DNA of 64,000 nt, taken from positions 97,292,897 through 97,356,896 of the forward strand of contig OX638370.1 in NCBI GenBank assembly GCA_951812925.1, written 5' to 3'. Shown here piece by piece: positions 33,546 to 51,734 of this stretch (positions within the stretch are counted from its first letter, which is position 1; each line of letters starts with the position of its first letter). The notes beneath the pieces were generated by a model. The model saw only the letters and a list, made by a program, of their open reading frames with translations, was not told the DNA's origin and searched no databases. The DNA is from Calliopum simillimum. Lineage: Eukaryota; Arthropoda; Insecta; Diptera; Lauxaniidae. Made by a program: the position numbers and the translations under genes.

Positions 33546-34148
33546 AAGACAAGGTGTACCAACGCACACCGAGAAATGCTAGTTTATAACCTTAAAATTA
33601 ACTTGTGTTAATAACCTCAAATATCAAACAGCATTTTTTCCACTTCTAAGTTAGAAGATCCCAAAGTGCTGAAGTAATAGAGCAATTCTGGGGCCAAATT
33701 CAGATTCTGCATGCAAATATTCGTCAGAAATTACTATTTACATTAATCATTAAAAAAAAATCTAGCAAATTTTAATAGCAAAATAGTGCAGATAAATTAT
33801 ATTCCATTCACAAAACAACGTCGTAGTAAAAATATTTGATTTGCAATAAGCTTCATCTACTGTAATAAAGCGTATAACTCAGTTTTTAAAATCTATTTGT
33901 AGAGCTTATGTAATTGCATTTTTTTATCAATATTGTTGTACTTCGATTGATTAATGCTACAAAAAATATCTATTTAAACGGTTTTTTTGTTCTGCGGAAA
34001 TATTGTGTTCGTCCAGATAGAGGGTATTGAATATAAGCCGACGATATATGTAGTCACTGATAAAATAAGTACACAACTAGTAACATTTTATTTGTTATCG
34101 TATATTTCCAGACGCCACACATTATCATAGACTTGCATGTAACTTACT
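33546..34148. other. upstream flank of phtf coding region
   Basis: AT-rich. About 33655-33745 holds words (GAGCAATTCTGGGGCC, AAATTCAGATTCTG) resembling the loop of the 561-1665 foldback. No other feature was found. Confidence 0.4.
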
Positions 34149-41359
<7,211 letters not shown>

Positions 41360-42599
41360 AAAAAGTCGTTAAAATATTAACAAATATCGGTATGTATATT
41401 AGAAGAAAGTAAAAAAAAAAAAATAAGTAGCAAAGCACTAAGTAATTTTCGATATTTTTGTAGTAAAATTATTAATCAAAGCAAATCTATTATATCATTT
41501 ACTAAACATACTGCATAACATTTATATATATATTATAAAATTAAAACCTATGCTACTCTTAATGTGATGTTGATTGTGAAATTAAAATGTTTAATATAAA
41601 ATTCAAATACTTTTAGTTAAATTAGAATTTTTTTTTTTTTTTGTTTCATAAATTACTTTCTTCATAAACACAAATAATTTAGCAGTTATACGAGTTAAAA
41701 AATATATATATAAAAATAAAGTGCTAATTTTATTTACAATTTAAATCTTAAATCAAATATTTATTTGGTTTCTTTTATAGTTTACAAATGGAAAAACAAA
41801 ATAAGACTACGAGTAGAAATCTTTTATAAACATACAAATGAGCACCCTTACATTCAGCAATGTAGCATAATAAACAATCGCATAGTTGACATTTTTTAGT
41901 GCAGTATACTTAATTCCAGTGCGTTCTTTGATAGTATTAAATGAGCAAATATTTTCAATAATATAAAATATTCTTTAAATTTCAACACTAAATATAAAAC
42001 AACTATTCCATTAGGCTATCAGAGAATACCAATAATTTTTTTTTTTTTTTCATTTAAGAAATATGCTATCACGTTTGTAGTTAATCACCTTAAACGTGAC
42101 TGCTTGTAAGACAACACCTTTTTATATGTATTAAACGTAAATTCTAAAAATTTTATGAGATTAAAAAATTCAACACAATCTGCCGATCATCCTTAACTTT
42201 GTTAATGTAATTTGAAATAAAAAAAAGTGGATTTAGAGTTCCGAAATTTGTTGGATTATGTTTCCTCTCAATTCATAGTATGTATTGGTATGAAAGAGGT
42301 TGTACCTTTTTCCTTTTTTCACGAATTTTAATATTTTAGGAATGAAACAAAATAAAATTTTTAGAAAATGTGAGCGCGGCCTCACATTCCAGTCATAAAA
42401 TGACAAAAGCTGCTTTATGGATTTCACTTGGATGCCTTCAAGTTTACAATGCGCCTCATTATAAATTTTCGCCAAAGTACCAGCAAACTAGATACGTACA
42501 TCGAAATTTCATTAAAAACAACCAAAACAAAGTAAAATTACAAAATTGGTAATGGTCTACGAGTACGGCCAAATAAATCTCCAAATAATCACACTATGT
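41360..42599. other. 3' flank of phtf
   Basis: The stop is followed at once by A-rich DNA. AATAAA signals lie at about 41356 and 41716. Nothing else was recognised. Confidence 0.5.
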
Positions 42600-43145
42600 G
42601 ACAAGCTGACGTAAGTAACATAAATAATAACTAGTAACATTAAATACCCTACACTGCAGTATTTTGAAACTTTTGCTTATATGGGAGGTGGCACGCCCTC
42701 TTGTCTGAATTGGCCTAGTTTTTTTCTCAAATCTTGCTTTTATAATTCTTACTGTTTGAGTGAAATTGATTTGAATTATTTCTAAAAACATTTTCAGTAT
42801 AGCATTTTGAAACTTTCTTTCATATGGGAGGTACCACTCCTCCTTGTCCAAATTTACCCAGTTTTTGTCCAGAGCTTGCTCTTGTAATCGCTTGCCTTTG
42901 TGTCTATTTTGGTTATGTTATAGTGAATAATGCTCAAAAAATTGCGTTTTGAATATTTTTATTTGTATGAGTGGTTGACCGATTTCGTTAATTTTCAATA
43001 AGACGAGCTAACTTTGACGACGGATGTACCATCGAATTATCTCGCTTAGTTTTCTTGTGAAAAATATTTCCACAGACAGCCAGACGGACATGTCTATATC
43101 GACTCAGGGGTGATGGAGGAATATACCCTGCGTGTAAGGTATAAA
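42600..43145 (+). repeat. dispersed repeat ending GTAAGGTATAAA
   Basis: TATTTTGAAACTTT...CATATGGGAGGTGGCACGCC occurs twice (about 42660 and 42805). The right part, GAGTGGTTGACCGATTTCG through GACAGCCAGACGGACATG and GGAATATACCCTGCGTG, recurs in part at 46995-47105. The last part resembles repeats common in fly introns (from memory). The mobilising class is unknown. Confidence 0.55.
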
Positions 43146-43259
43146 AAAGTGACGAAATGATCATTATTTTTGTCTTAAATTAAGCATATTTGTTGTTGCT
43201 TACTGCCGTCAAAAACACAGCTTATAATTAAATAGTGGTACTTAATAAGTGAACTCCCA

Positions 43260-43830
43260 TATTCAGGTTTTTTGAAGGGGTTCCCCCAAAAAGGTTGCAG
43301 ATAAGGGGTGGGTGTGACAAGCGAAAATATTAGGGATGAAAAAATTATAAGACTTGTTGATACATTTGACCTATATAGGGATTATTCCGGAACAGTTACG
43401 TAGGAGGGCCCCCAGAAGGGTGGCAGATATGGGATAGATGTGTTCGGGAGGAAAATATAATAGGATCTCATCGTACATTTCACTCCTCTAGGGATAACAT
43501 CGGAAAAGCTTTGAATTGTTTTTGGATATTTTTCCTAATTTTTTACGTTTATTGAAAGATGACTACAAAAGGGTGACATAATATAGGTGTGTCAGGAGAA
43601 AATGTTGGGGACAAAAAAATAATAAGACATGGAAATACATTTGTCATATCTTAAAGTCATCCCGGGACAGTTACAGCGAATTTCCAAAAATGTGAATCTT
43701 GTAGCAGGACCCCCAGAAGGGTGACAGATAGGGAGTAAGTGTGTTTGGAGAAAATGTTCGGGAGTAAAAAATAATATGACCAGGTCATACATTTCACTCC
43801 TTTAGGGATCACCCTGGGGGGCTATGATAT
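43260..43830. repeat. degenerate tandem repeat
   Basis: CCCCAGAAGGGTGRCAGAT, GGAGAAAATGTTSGGGA, AATAATAAGAC and CATTTCACTCCTYTAGGGAT recur in the same order about four times with many differences. Related words at 18190-18440. No coding content. Confidence 0.6.
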
Positions 43831-44078
43831 GTTTTCATGAAACCTTAAACCATCTTTTTACGGAACTTAACAAAATTGGCCCATGCAAGCTTTCAATATC
43901 GAAAAAACGCGCACTAAAATCAGGCTAGAAAACAGCTTATGCATATCACTACTGTTAAATGGAAATGATTTGTTAATTCACACCTATTGAATTACTAAGT
44001 TAAGGCTAAGCTTAAAATTAAATTTTTAATTACTTAAAACTACGCAAAGAGTCCAACCAAACTTGGAGTTCAACTACC

Positions 44079-45620
44079 TTATGTTGAATTTTGATAGGGT
44101 AACAATAAACACGCAAATGCAGCTAAAATGCCAAATACGCTATAAATGGTAATCGCTGAACCAGCAGATGTTTGCAGCATTACCTGTGCTACATATGGTG
44201 TTGCCATCGCACCAAGACGTGCCAATGCCGAACAACCACCCACGCCCACTGATCGCAACGCACTAGGATATACCTCTGGTGTGTAAACATAAGCAGCTTG
44301 GAAGAGACCAGCGATTACGCCACGACCGACAAATAGCACCAAAGTCATATAAATGCGTCGCTCAACCAATAACAACAAAATCATACATCCAGCATAGAGT
44401 ACAAATTGCAGAGCCATAGTGCGTTTGCGTCCGAATCGCTCAATTATAGCAATGGTAGCAAAAATACCAGGAAATTCTGCTAGAGTAGTCCAGAGTAAAT
44501 CCATAAAATCTGTTGTTTCTAACGATTGAAAATGTCCATCGCCGGCAGTATTGGTGACAAGTGATTCATTTGTTTGACTTTTATATGATAGCAACTCAGT
44601 GGACATGAGTACCAGGCCATAGTAGCAAAAAGCACATACCATCCAGATGAACCAAAGTAACAGCGTAGTGCGTCTGAGGCTTGGACTCAGAAGTGACTTA
44701 ACGCTACCTTTAGCAAGTGGTGTACCATCCATAACTAGACGTCCAAGCAACATGGGTTGCTTATTTTCACGTGCAATCTGCTCCAACGTACGATAGGCAC
44801 TCTCAGTATTTCCAACAGAAACATGATAACGTGCCGATTCCGGCAACCATGGTGTCAATGTTGCGAAAATAAACAACGGCGCAGCTGAGAGACCCAACAA
44901 CCAACGCCATCCCAAATTTGGTGAAACAGCCAATGCAAGCGCAACTTCAAAGCACGCACCCAATGCCCAAAAACAATCCATCAATACAACACATTTCGCC
45001 CGCTGTTTGGTAGGCAAGAATTCGGCGTATAAAGTAACTGACTGTGGTACACAGCCTATGGAGAAACCAACCAGGCAACGTAATAACAGCAACCAAGCAA
45101 AACTGGGTGCAACTGCGCTCAGCAAACTGTAGAGAACCAAAAGTACACCGCACAGCGTAAGCGCAGGTTTACGCCCGTAACGATCGCTTAACTGCGTCCA
45201 GAATGTAGAGCTCAACATCATTCCAAGGAATACGACGCTGGTCGTGAGAGCCTGTTGATATTTGCTTATATTCCATTCACATTGCAACGATACGCCAAGA
45301 ATTGATAAAATAGTCATCTCCATTGAATCGGCCATCCAACAGAGGCCAACCAAAAGAGAAAGTTTTATATGAAACCATCCGAATCCCAAAGCGTTGACGG
45401 CTTGCTGCACTGTAAAAGTATCATCAGGTACAACGGTCACTGCTGCAGAAAGATCAAATTCACCACCACCGCCACCAAATCCATCCGAGGAATTAATCGT
45501 CACTGCTGCTGCCGAAGCGGAAGTGGCCCCATTTGTTGTTGATGAAGTTTTTAATGAAACATTGGAGCCCAGCATTTCCTCATAGCCAGCGTAATTCATA
45601 TCGAATTTGCGCACACCCAT
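44079..45620 (-). CDS. SVOP: SVOP-type MFS transporter (synaptic vesicle 2-related)
   Basis: A single-exon 513-residue protein starting at the ATG at 45618-45620. A glycine/serine/alanine-rich N-terminus of about 70 residues precedes the conserved start TVQQAVNALGFGWFHIKLSL. About twelve hydrophobic segments follow, as in the major facilitator superfamily. The motif SDRYGRKPALTLCG lies between helices 2 and 3, and its second-half counterpart is ERFGRKRTMAL. Other SVOP-like landmarks are LPTKQRAKCVVLMDCFWALG, WLPESARYHVSVGNTESAY and YTPEVYPSALRSVGVGGCSA. The substrate is unknown for this branch; vertebrate SVOP sits in synaptic vesicles. I believe the Drosophila counterpart is CG4324 (from memory). 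The frame is intact and there are no introns in the coding region. A TCAGTTT initiator-like word lies on this strand about 97 bases upstream of the ATG. Confidence 0.9.
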   Translation of the reverse strand: MGVRKFDMNYAGYEEMLGSNVSLKTSSTTNGATSASAAAVTINSSDGFGGGGGEFDLSAAVTVVPDDTFTVQQAVNALGFGWFHIKLSLLVGLCWMADSMEMTILSILGVSLQCEWNISKYQQALTTSVVFLGMMLSSTFWTQLSDRYGRKPALTLCGVLLVLYSLLSAVAPSFAWLLLLRCLVGFSIGCVPQSVTLYAEFLPTKQRAKCVVLMDCFWALGACFEVALALAVSPNLGWRWLLGLSAAPLFIFATLTPWLPESARYHVSVGNTESAYRTLEQIARENKQPMLLGRLVMDGTPLAKGSVKSLLSPSLRRTTLLLWFIWMVCAFCYYGLVLMSTELLSYKSQTNESLVTNTAGDGHFQSLETTDFMDLLWTTLAEFPGIFATIAIIERFGRKRTMALQFVLYAGCMILLLLVERRIYMTLVLFVGRGVIAGLFQAAYVYTPEVYPSALRSVGVGGCSALARLGAMATPYVAQVMLQTSAGSAITIYSVFGILAAFACLLLPYQNST

Positions 45621-46690
45621 AGTTTTGTTTTCGTTTTTTCGTTTTCAATGACTCTGTTTTTTCACTTCTTTCACCTGCAATGCAACAAAACACACTGGGG
45701 AGCCAACTTCAAACTGAGTTTAATTCAAGCTCCAAGACAAAGTCGAAGTTGGGTTTGCATCATAAGCAACAGCAATAAAAGCAACAACACTAGTCAATAA
45801 GAAAAGAATGTAAATGAAGAATCGCAAGCGCTCTTTCGGGTCTAAAAGAAAAATAAAAACAGAAGCTTCTATTTACATACTAACATTTTACCAGAGCTAA
45901 ACTCAGAAGGCATTTCAAGCTATTTGAACTCATTCAGAGTTCTATAACTTAATAGGCTTGGCACAATATGACTCTAAATGATATCAAAGTGACTGGACTT
46001 GGCACTAAGTCAGTAAAAATTCAATCTTCTAATTGTAGCAATCTTTATTAATGAGCAAACCAAGACCATGCTATACCAGTCTCGGTCTTTGTTTCGACAT
46101 TGTCTCGGACATTAAATTTTGTTTCGGTCTTGATTTTGAAAAAAATTCTAAAGAGTTATGGGTATGTAAAATTTTGTAACTTTACTTCTTCAAAGCAGTT
46201 GGGTTTTTAAGACGCCAAATTCCGTATTAAGTGATGATTTTATGTATAAAAAGAGCGTGATACCCAACCAAGACCAAAAAGCAGTCTCGGTTTTGGAAAT
46301 TTATCAAGACCAAGCGGTCTTGCGAAGACCAAAACTAATTTTGCTCATCACAAGTAATATTTGAATGTACGCTGACCTCAACGTTTTTTTACTCTGAAAC
46401 TCCAATTTGACTTAGCTTACAAGTCTTGAGCATGAACTCATCAGTATAATTACCTAATTGTAAAGTTTATTGCATAAAACTTAACTTTAAGAGAAGATCT
46501 TACGACTTTTAATCGAAAAAGGTACTAAATTTTTTGAAAATAGCAATCTTTAAATGGCCAAAATACTAAGGTTTGGTTTCAAGTTCTCTTATATATTAAC
46601 AAGATATGAGCCGTTTATCATGAAATTTCGGAACATGTCCGTTTATCGAAAAACAGTGTTTTATGCTCATTTAGATTAAGATTACTTATA
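45621..46690. other. 5' flank of the SVOP gene and spacer
   Basis: The first 250 bases are the likely promoter and 5' UTR. The remainder contains GGTCTTG repeat copy 2 (listed) and otherwise nothing recognised. Confidence 0.45.
46060..46350 (+). repeat. GGTCTTG-rich dispersed repeat, copy 2
   Basis: Block order matches 6800-7115: a run of CAGTCTCGGTCTTTG-like words, then TGATGATTTTATGTATAAA, then ACCAAAAAGCAGTCTCGG. Divergence is considerable. Confidence 0.55.
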
Positions 46691-46759
46691 ACCCTGACGT
46701 GTTGGCAGTCTAAAGAAATTCCGAAATCAACAAAGTAAGAAATACGTTTTTCGATTCTT

Positions 46760-47620
46760 TACAGCTTTCAGCGTCAACTCAACGGAAGAAAACAAGCTAC
46801 GAGAAGGTCAGCTAAAATTTTCGTTCAATGAGAGAAATATGGTCCTGGTCAAAGCTAAAGTTGACGAAGATCCACGATTGATACAAAAAATGATTGCTGA
46901 CAATTTTGGATTAAATGTTATGGATGTGTCGCGAAAATTGAATAATGATTTGCTCTACACGAAGATATCTGCTGGATGAGATTCAACTACGTGTCCGTTG
47001 ACCGATTTTGGTCATTCTCATGAACTAGCTTTGACGACGTAGGCATTGTTCTAAATTTTATCGAACTATCCTGCTTAGTTTTCCTGTGAAAAATATTTCG
47101 ACAGCCAGCCTCGGTCTTGAGGCTCTGTAGTTTTTCGAGACCAAGAGGGTGATATACACAATTACTGCTATGGTCTTGGTGTTGATCATCAAGACCAAGA
47201 ATGCTTTTCAGTCTTCGGTAATTTATAGTTAAAATGTGTGTCACGGGACTTTCAAGAATAAAATCATCTCTCAATTCCAAATTTGTCATCTTAACAACAT
47301 TACTGCTGTGGAAAAATCAGCTATGGAAATTTTGAATACTCAATTATCTATAGAAATTTGTTCGAGACCAAGACTCCATGTCCAATGGTCTATGGTCTTG
47401 GTCTTAGTCTTGGTTTGGTTGGAAAACCAAAACAAGAGGAATTGCGCTACATCAAAATAAACCTGCTGAAATAACACGTAGCGTTATTGCGGCCTTTGAG
47501 GTCAAAAATTTACCCAGCTCCATATTCTTCGGATCTGGCGCTTTTTAATTTCTGGTTATTTTCAAAAACTAAAAAAATAATTGAGGGAGTAGCAATGCGG
47601 AAAAAATTAATGCAATTAGT
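46760..47620 (+). pseudogene. degenerate mariner transposase, split by an insertion
   Basis: 46845-46980 encodes VKAKVDEDPRLIQKMIADNF and LNVMDVSRKLNNDL, closely like the mariner at 22986-24307. 47505-47570 encodes PYSSDLALFNFWLFSKTKK, its C-terminal third. The catalytic third Asp (EPCDFWLF in the other copy) is Asn here. Between the parts lies about 480 bp of other repeats (46981-47460), including GGTCTTG copy 3 and a piece of the 42960-43120 repeat. Part of the middle, with the first and second Asp regions, is missing. Confidence 0.7.
47100..47430 (-). repeat. GGTCTTG-rich dispersed repeat, copy 3 (reversed)
   Basis: On the minus strand it repeats the block GAATTGAGAGATGATTTTAT of copy 1 and the GGTCTTG word run at its end. 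It lies within the split mariner relic. Confidence 0.6.
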
Positions 47621-47672
47621 TCTCGAATCCAGAAGCTTCAAAAACAGTTTTAATAAGTGAATGGCGATAAGG

Positions 47673-48031
47673 GGCTGTTCATAAATAACGTCACACTTTT
47701 AGGGGAGTGGCGGTTCACAAATTTGTGACAAAGTGTGACAGAGGGGGGGTATGATGTCACACAATTCAAATCGAAAAATTTTCAAGCATATTTTATTCAC
47801 AAAAAACAAACAAGATTGAGATAAAATAGTTGGCGTATTGTAAATAGAATGTGTAAGTATAGTACGTAAACCTAAAATTAAAAAAAAAAAAATATCGTTC
47901 AATTAGTTTTAAGGTGTAAAAGGTCAGAGTGTTATATCAGAAATAGGAGGAAGGTCAATGAAAATGTGACAGAGTGTGACATGGGGGAGGAAAATCGTGA
48001 AATTCGTGTGACGTAATTTATGAACAGCCCT
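47673..48031. mobile_element. MITE with AGGGCTGTTCATAAAT ends
   Basis: GGGCTGTTCATAAATAACGTC on the left pairs with GACGTAATTTATGAACAGCCC on the right. Inside, GTGACAAAGTGTGACAGAG on the left side is echoed by GTGACAGAGTGTGACATGG on the right. TA flanks are possible but the edges are blurred by a G/A run. No coding sequence. Confidence 0.7.
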
Positions 48032-48034
48032 TTA

Positions 48035-48973
48035 TGTAGAGAAGATTAAAAATAAATAAACAGAAATACGTGTTTTTCCGCTAACCATATCAGCGAACTC
48101 CATATATCCAGCTTAACAGATTTTTATATCTCTTACCAAATAATTCTCGTTCAAATTTTGTACAGTAGTGTAACATTTAAGCCATGTTTTTTCGTTAAGA
48201 CTTAAAGAATATCGAACTCTCTCACAACCGTCTCAAGCGAACACGAAACCTCACTCACACATACGTTGCTCAATGAACACCTCTGATACACATGCGCAAA
48301 TGTGCCACTCCAACTTGACTTGTTTCGAAAAAAGCAAAGAATTTTAAAATTGGACAGCACCATACCCCACGCCCCAACATGCCCCGCTCAGTGTGTGACG
48401 ATGATCCCAGCAATAATAGAAAGCTTGTAAACATTTGTTCGGCAAACAATTTATTAAACAAAAACAAGATAGAACGGGTGTTAAGAAAGAATGCCTGAGC
48501 TCATCAAAAAACGAACACAGAAAAGTTGAAAAGCAAATAAGAAAATTATGAATGTGTTGCTTCTGGCCACGATTCAATTAGAACCATCCCACATGGAAGT
48601 AATGGAAACTGTTTCCAAAGAAAGTGCAAAAAAGCGCATATTTTTGAATTTTTTATAAAAGTTGTTGCTTAAAAATTCAAAAACTCTTGAATTGCAATAC
48701 AATTTTTGTATGGGGATGCTATGACGCCTCGTCTAATCGTCCCACCATCCGGTAACAAAATGTTTTCAACGCATGAACAACTCAAGATAGAATCATTTAA
48801 GGCACTCTTGCAAAAAGAGCTGATCAAACAGAGAAAATGGAAGGAAAAGAATTCAGAATGGTTATGAGCTAAGCGATTCTTCAATGTATAACAAAAACAG
48901 CAGTTGAAGAGCTCAGGAAAACGTAACTGGTCAAAGAAGTGTGTCCGAATAAAATATTCCTTAAAGAATATCG
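48035..48973. other. non-coding, nothing recognised
   Basis: Short open frames on the minus strand near 48270-48580 and 48669-49013 lack family resemblance and coding character. Confidence 0.4.
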
Positions 48974-49099
48974 AGCCTGTTTCCACCGGAGGTTTTTGAA
49001 GTGTTTTAGCCATAACTCATCTCATTCGTCATGTATTAAACGTCAAATAAATTTTAAATAGCCGTATATCGTCTCATAAATCTCCGGTGGAAACAGGCT
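48974..49099. mobile_element. short palindromic element, AGCCTGTTTCCACCGG ends
   Basis: AGCCTGTTTCCACCGGAG is inverted exactly at the right end. The 126-bp unit has a near relative at 49940-50066 (127 bp, ends AGCATGTTTCCACCGAAG and CTTCGGTGGAAACAGGCT). The target duplication is uncertain, possibly TA. Confidence 0.65.
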
Positions 49100-49227
49100 A
49101 TAAAGATTTTAGGGAACAATACTAGTTTATCGAAAATTTTCCAATTCTATTTTTAAGGGTAAAAGGCCTTTTAAAATAAATTACAACAACAAATAAAGTT
49201 TCGCTCGGACCTAGATATATCGGAATA

Positions 49228-49790
49228 CAGTCTGTTAAATAAGAGCGTGGTCATTGTTGTGAGAAAATGAAAATACCCATTGCGAAAATTCTTTTTAATA
49301 TTGATTTATTTGATCGAAAACTTCAATGCAAATACATTAATAGCAGGTCCAATCACCCCCAGCATCAATTATAGCTTGACATCTTCGCGACATACTTTGA
49401 ACAAGATTTTGCGCATACTCTTCTGAAAACGACCTCCAAATTTTGTGAATGCGTCGAACCAGCTGTTTCAAGTTGCAGGGTCGGTTTTTCTGAAGCTTCA
49501 TCTTCATTTGCGCCCAAACGTTTTCAATTGGATTGGCATCGGGCGACTGAGACGGCCAATCCAAAGTCACGACCTTTGGGGTGCAAACACAAAAAAACGG
49601 CTTCAAAGCGCGACGCGTACGCGGTACTCATTTTGGAAAAATGCTGAGAACGCATTGAAAAGAGTGGTCAGCTGATTCACTTTCACGAAGCATGAAGGAC
49701 AATACTGCCCTCTGTGTGAGAAAAAAAAATTACAGCATTATACTTTACCGATCGCGAATAATCGTGACCACGCTCTTATTTAACAGACTG
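49228..49790 (-). mobile_element. internally deleted Tc1-like element
   Basis: The ends CAGTCTGTTAAATAAGAGCG are exactly inverted and flanked by TA (49226-49227 and 49791-49792). The minus strand encodes the C-terminal third of a Tc1-type transposase: TLDWPSQSPDANPIENVWAQ, then KKNRPC-like and LVRRIHKIW segments, ending SMSRRCQAIIDAGGDWTCY and a stop near 49337. DWPSQSPDANPIENVW holds the last catalytic region. The first two thirds are deleted, so it could only move with help from another copy. Confidence 0.88.
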
Positions 49791-49792
49791 TA

Positions 49793-50332
49793 TCTCTGTA
49801 AATCAAGTGATTTATCATATAAAAATAAATCTGTTCCTTCAGAGATTTATTTTAAATCTTCGTATAAATCTCAGCAGGGTTACGGATTTTAGCTGTTTTC
49901 GACCAAGAGGCACCTCTCAACTTTGTGGTTGGCATTAATAGCATGTTTCCACCGAAGATTAAAAATGGGACTTACGGCTATTTTCAGATTTAGTTGAAGT
50001 TTAATGCATGATGAATGAGGTGAGTCGAGGCTTAATCCCATTTTGAATCTTCGGTGGAAACAGGCTATAAATCTCAATAAAAACTAAGCAAATGGAAGAT
50101 AAATCCTATGAAGTCAAAGAAAAACAGCTTATCTTATCCCTCCTATGACATTTATTTCAACAGGAGATGTTGAGGAGAAAATTAAATACAAGTTTAATTT
50201 TACTGCTTCCGACATTTACCGCCAAAAATAAATCTATTTTGTTCTGTGGGAACGGGTAGGATTTAACAATGTGATAAACTAATCTCAGCAGAGCTATATA
50301 TAAGGTGGAATAGGCCATAAGTTTTTTGAAAA
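49793..50332. repeat. repeat block related to 28180-28680
   Basis: Shares AATAAATCTGTTYCTTC, CGTATAAATCTCA, GAGGCACC and GGTAGGATTTAACAAT words with the palindromic element at 28306-28674. It holds the 127-bp palindromic unit at 49940-50066. Boundaries were not resolved. Confidence 0.5.
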
Positions 50333-51472
50333 CACAGGACCACAAAAAAAAGTCCTGTAGCAGAAAGTTGAGGTACCATACGGTATGGTTTTCAATGTGC
50401 TAAAAACGAATCCGAGGTCAGAGTTTAACCCTCAGATTTTGAGATATCCTTGCTTGAAGTTGCAAGAAGCTGTGTTTTCAGGCTTATGGTGCAGTTCCAG
50501 GAAACAATGTAGTTCCATATTTTTAATGGAATCGAATAGCCATAATCTTCCTTATAAAACTATACATTCTAATTTTTTCGATTGGACTTTTACTTTCCAA
50601 GATATCACCGTTTGAAGTAAACGTATCTCAACCCCCATACAAAGCACTACATTATATTTGTAGCGTAAAATCCATTTAACATATAAAAATGATAACCCTT
50701 TACTTCAAAGTTAGATAACTCTGAAAGTAAGAATCCAATCGGAAAAGTTTGAAGGCATAGTTTTATAAGGAAAATTGTGCCTATTTGATGTTACTGAAAA
50801 AATGGAACTACCACATTTCCTGGAACTGCACCATAAGCCTGAAAACAGCGCTTTCTGCAACTTTAAGCAAGGATATCTCCAAATATGAGGGTGATGGCTA
50901 GATTCTGACCTCGGATTCGTTTTCAGCACATTGCAAACCAAGGGCGTACGCAGGATTTCATCTAGGGGGGGGCCCAACTCAAATTTTGCGAACCTTTTCT
51001 TTTTTTTTGAGAAATTTCAATGTAAGAGCTGTATATTTTTGTGCACTAAAATATTAAATAAAAGTTCATAATAACTTATGAAGGTACATAGATAACTTTC
51101 TAAACAAAAATTTGCTTAGGTATGTTACGTGTATCTTTTAATTACATATCACATTTCTAAACTAATTTGAGGTCGCTGACTCCAAAAAACACATAAATTT
51201 TTTTTCCGAGGAGCCGTTCTAGATATAATCGACACTTTCGATTTTTGAGGTTATAGCTCTAATTTTATAAAAAAAATATTTCGAGAAACCCAATTTTGAT
51301 CGAATTTTTTTATGCACTATTTTAAAGAAAAATTTAAACGCTTCTTTTAAATGTATCAATAACTAAAATACTATTTAAATTGGCTGAGTCAAAGTTAAAA
51401 CTGAGCGAAAAGTTAATTTTCATAGTAATTTTTTTACAATTTTGCAATATTTTTTATATTTTTATTTATAAC

Positions 51473-51734
51473 AGCCCGATTCTGTGATTTCTTGATAAAA
51501 TTTTTGTAAAGAAATTTTATCAAGATTTTTAAACGGTCAAGTTGGCTAAATTTTAATTGTATACGTTTTTATAATAATAAAATTTAGAAAATCGATTTTC
51601 AACATAACGCTTGGCTCAGATAGTAGGATCGTCAACTAGCAACGCAGAGGTCGTAGGTTCGATTCTCCAGCGAACGTGAAAATTTTTTTTAACTTTTAAA
51701 CTTGACCGTTTAGAAATCACAGAATCAGGCTGTA
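51473..51734. mobile_element. palindromic element with tRNA-like core
   Basis: ACAGCCCGATTCTGTGATTT on the left is inverted on the right with one mismatch. TTAAACGGTCAAG and its complement-like partner lie further in. Between them is a tRNA-like stretch, listed separately. Nested in the hAT 50939-52584. Confidence 0.65.
51607..51680 (+). other. tRNA-like sequence with A- and B-box matches
   Basis: TGGCTCAGATAGTAGG resembles a pol III A box with an insertion, and GGTTCGATTCT resembles a B box (10 of 11 to GGTTCGANTCC), about 40 bases apart. The acceptor stem does not pair convincingly and the T stem is imperfect, so this is a tRNA-derived remnant or SINE head and not a working tRNA gene. Confidence 0.5.

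Noticed and set aside
44947..45153. Second minus-strand gene inside the SVOP coding region
   Set aside because: It is a different frame of the intact transporter and has no independent support.
48270..49013. Minus-strand frames with several cysteines
   Set aside because: Cysteines are not in a metal-binding spacing, and both frames overlap non-coding repeat-like DNA.
51607..51680. A functional tRNA gene
   Set aside because: Box matches are present, but the acceptor and T stems do not pair well; kept only as tRNA-like.
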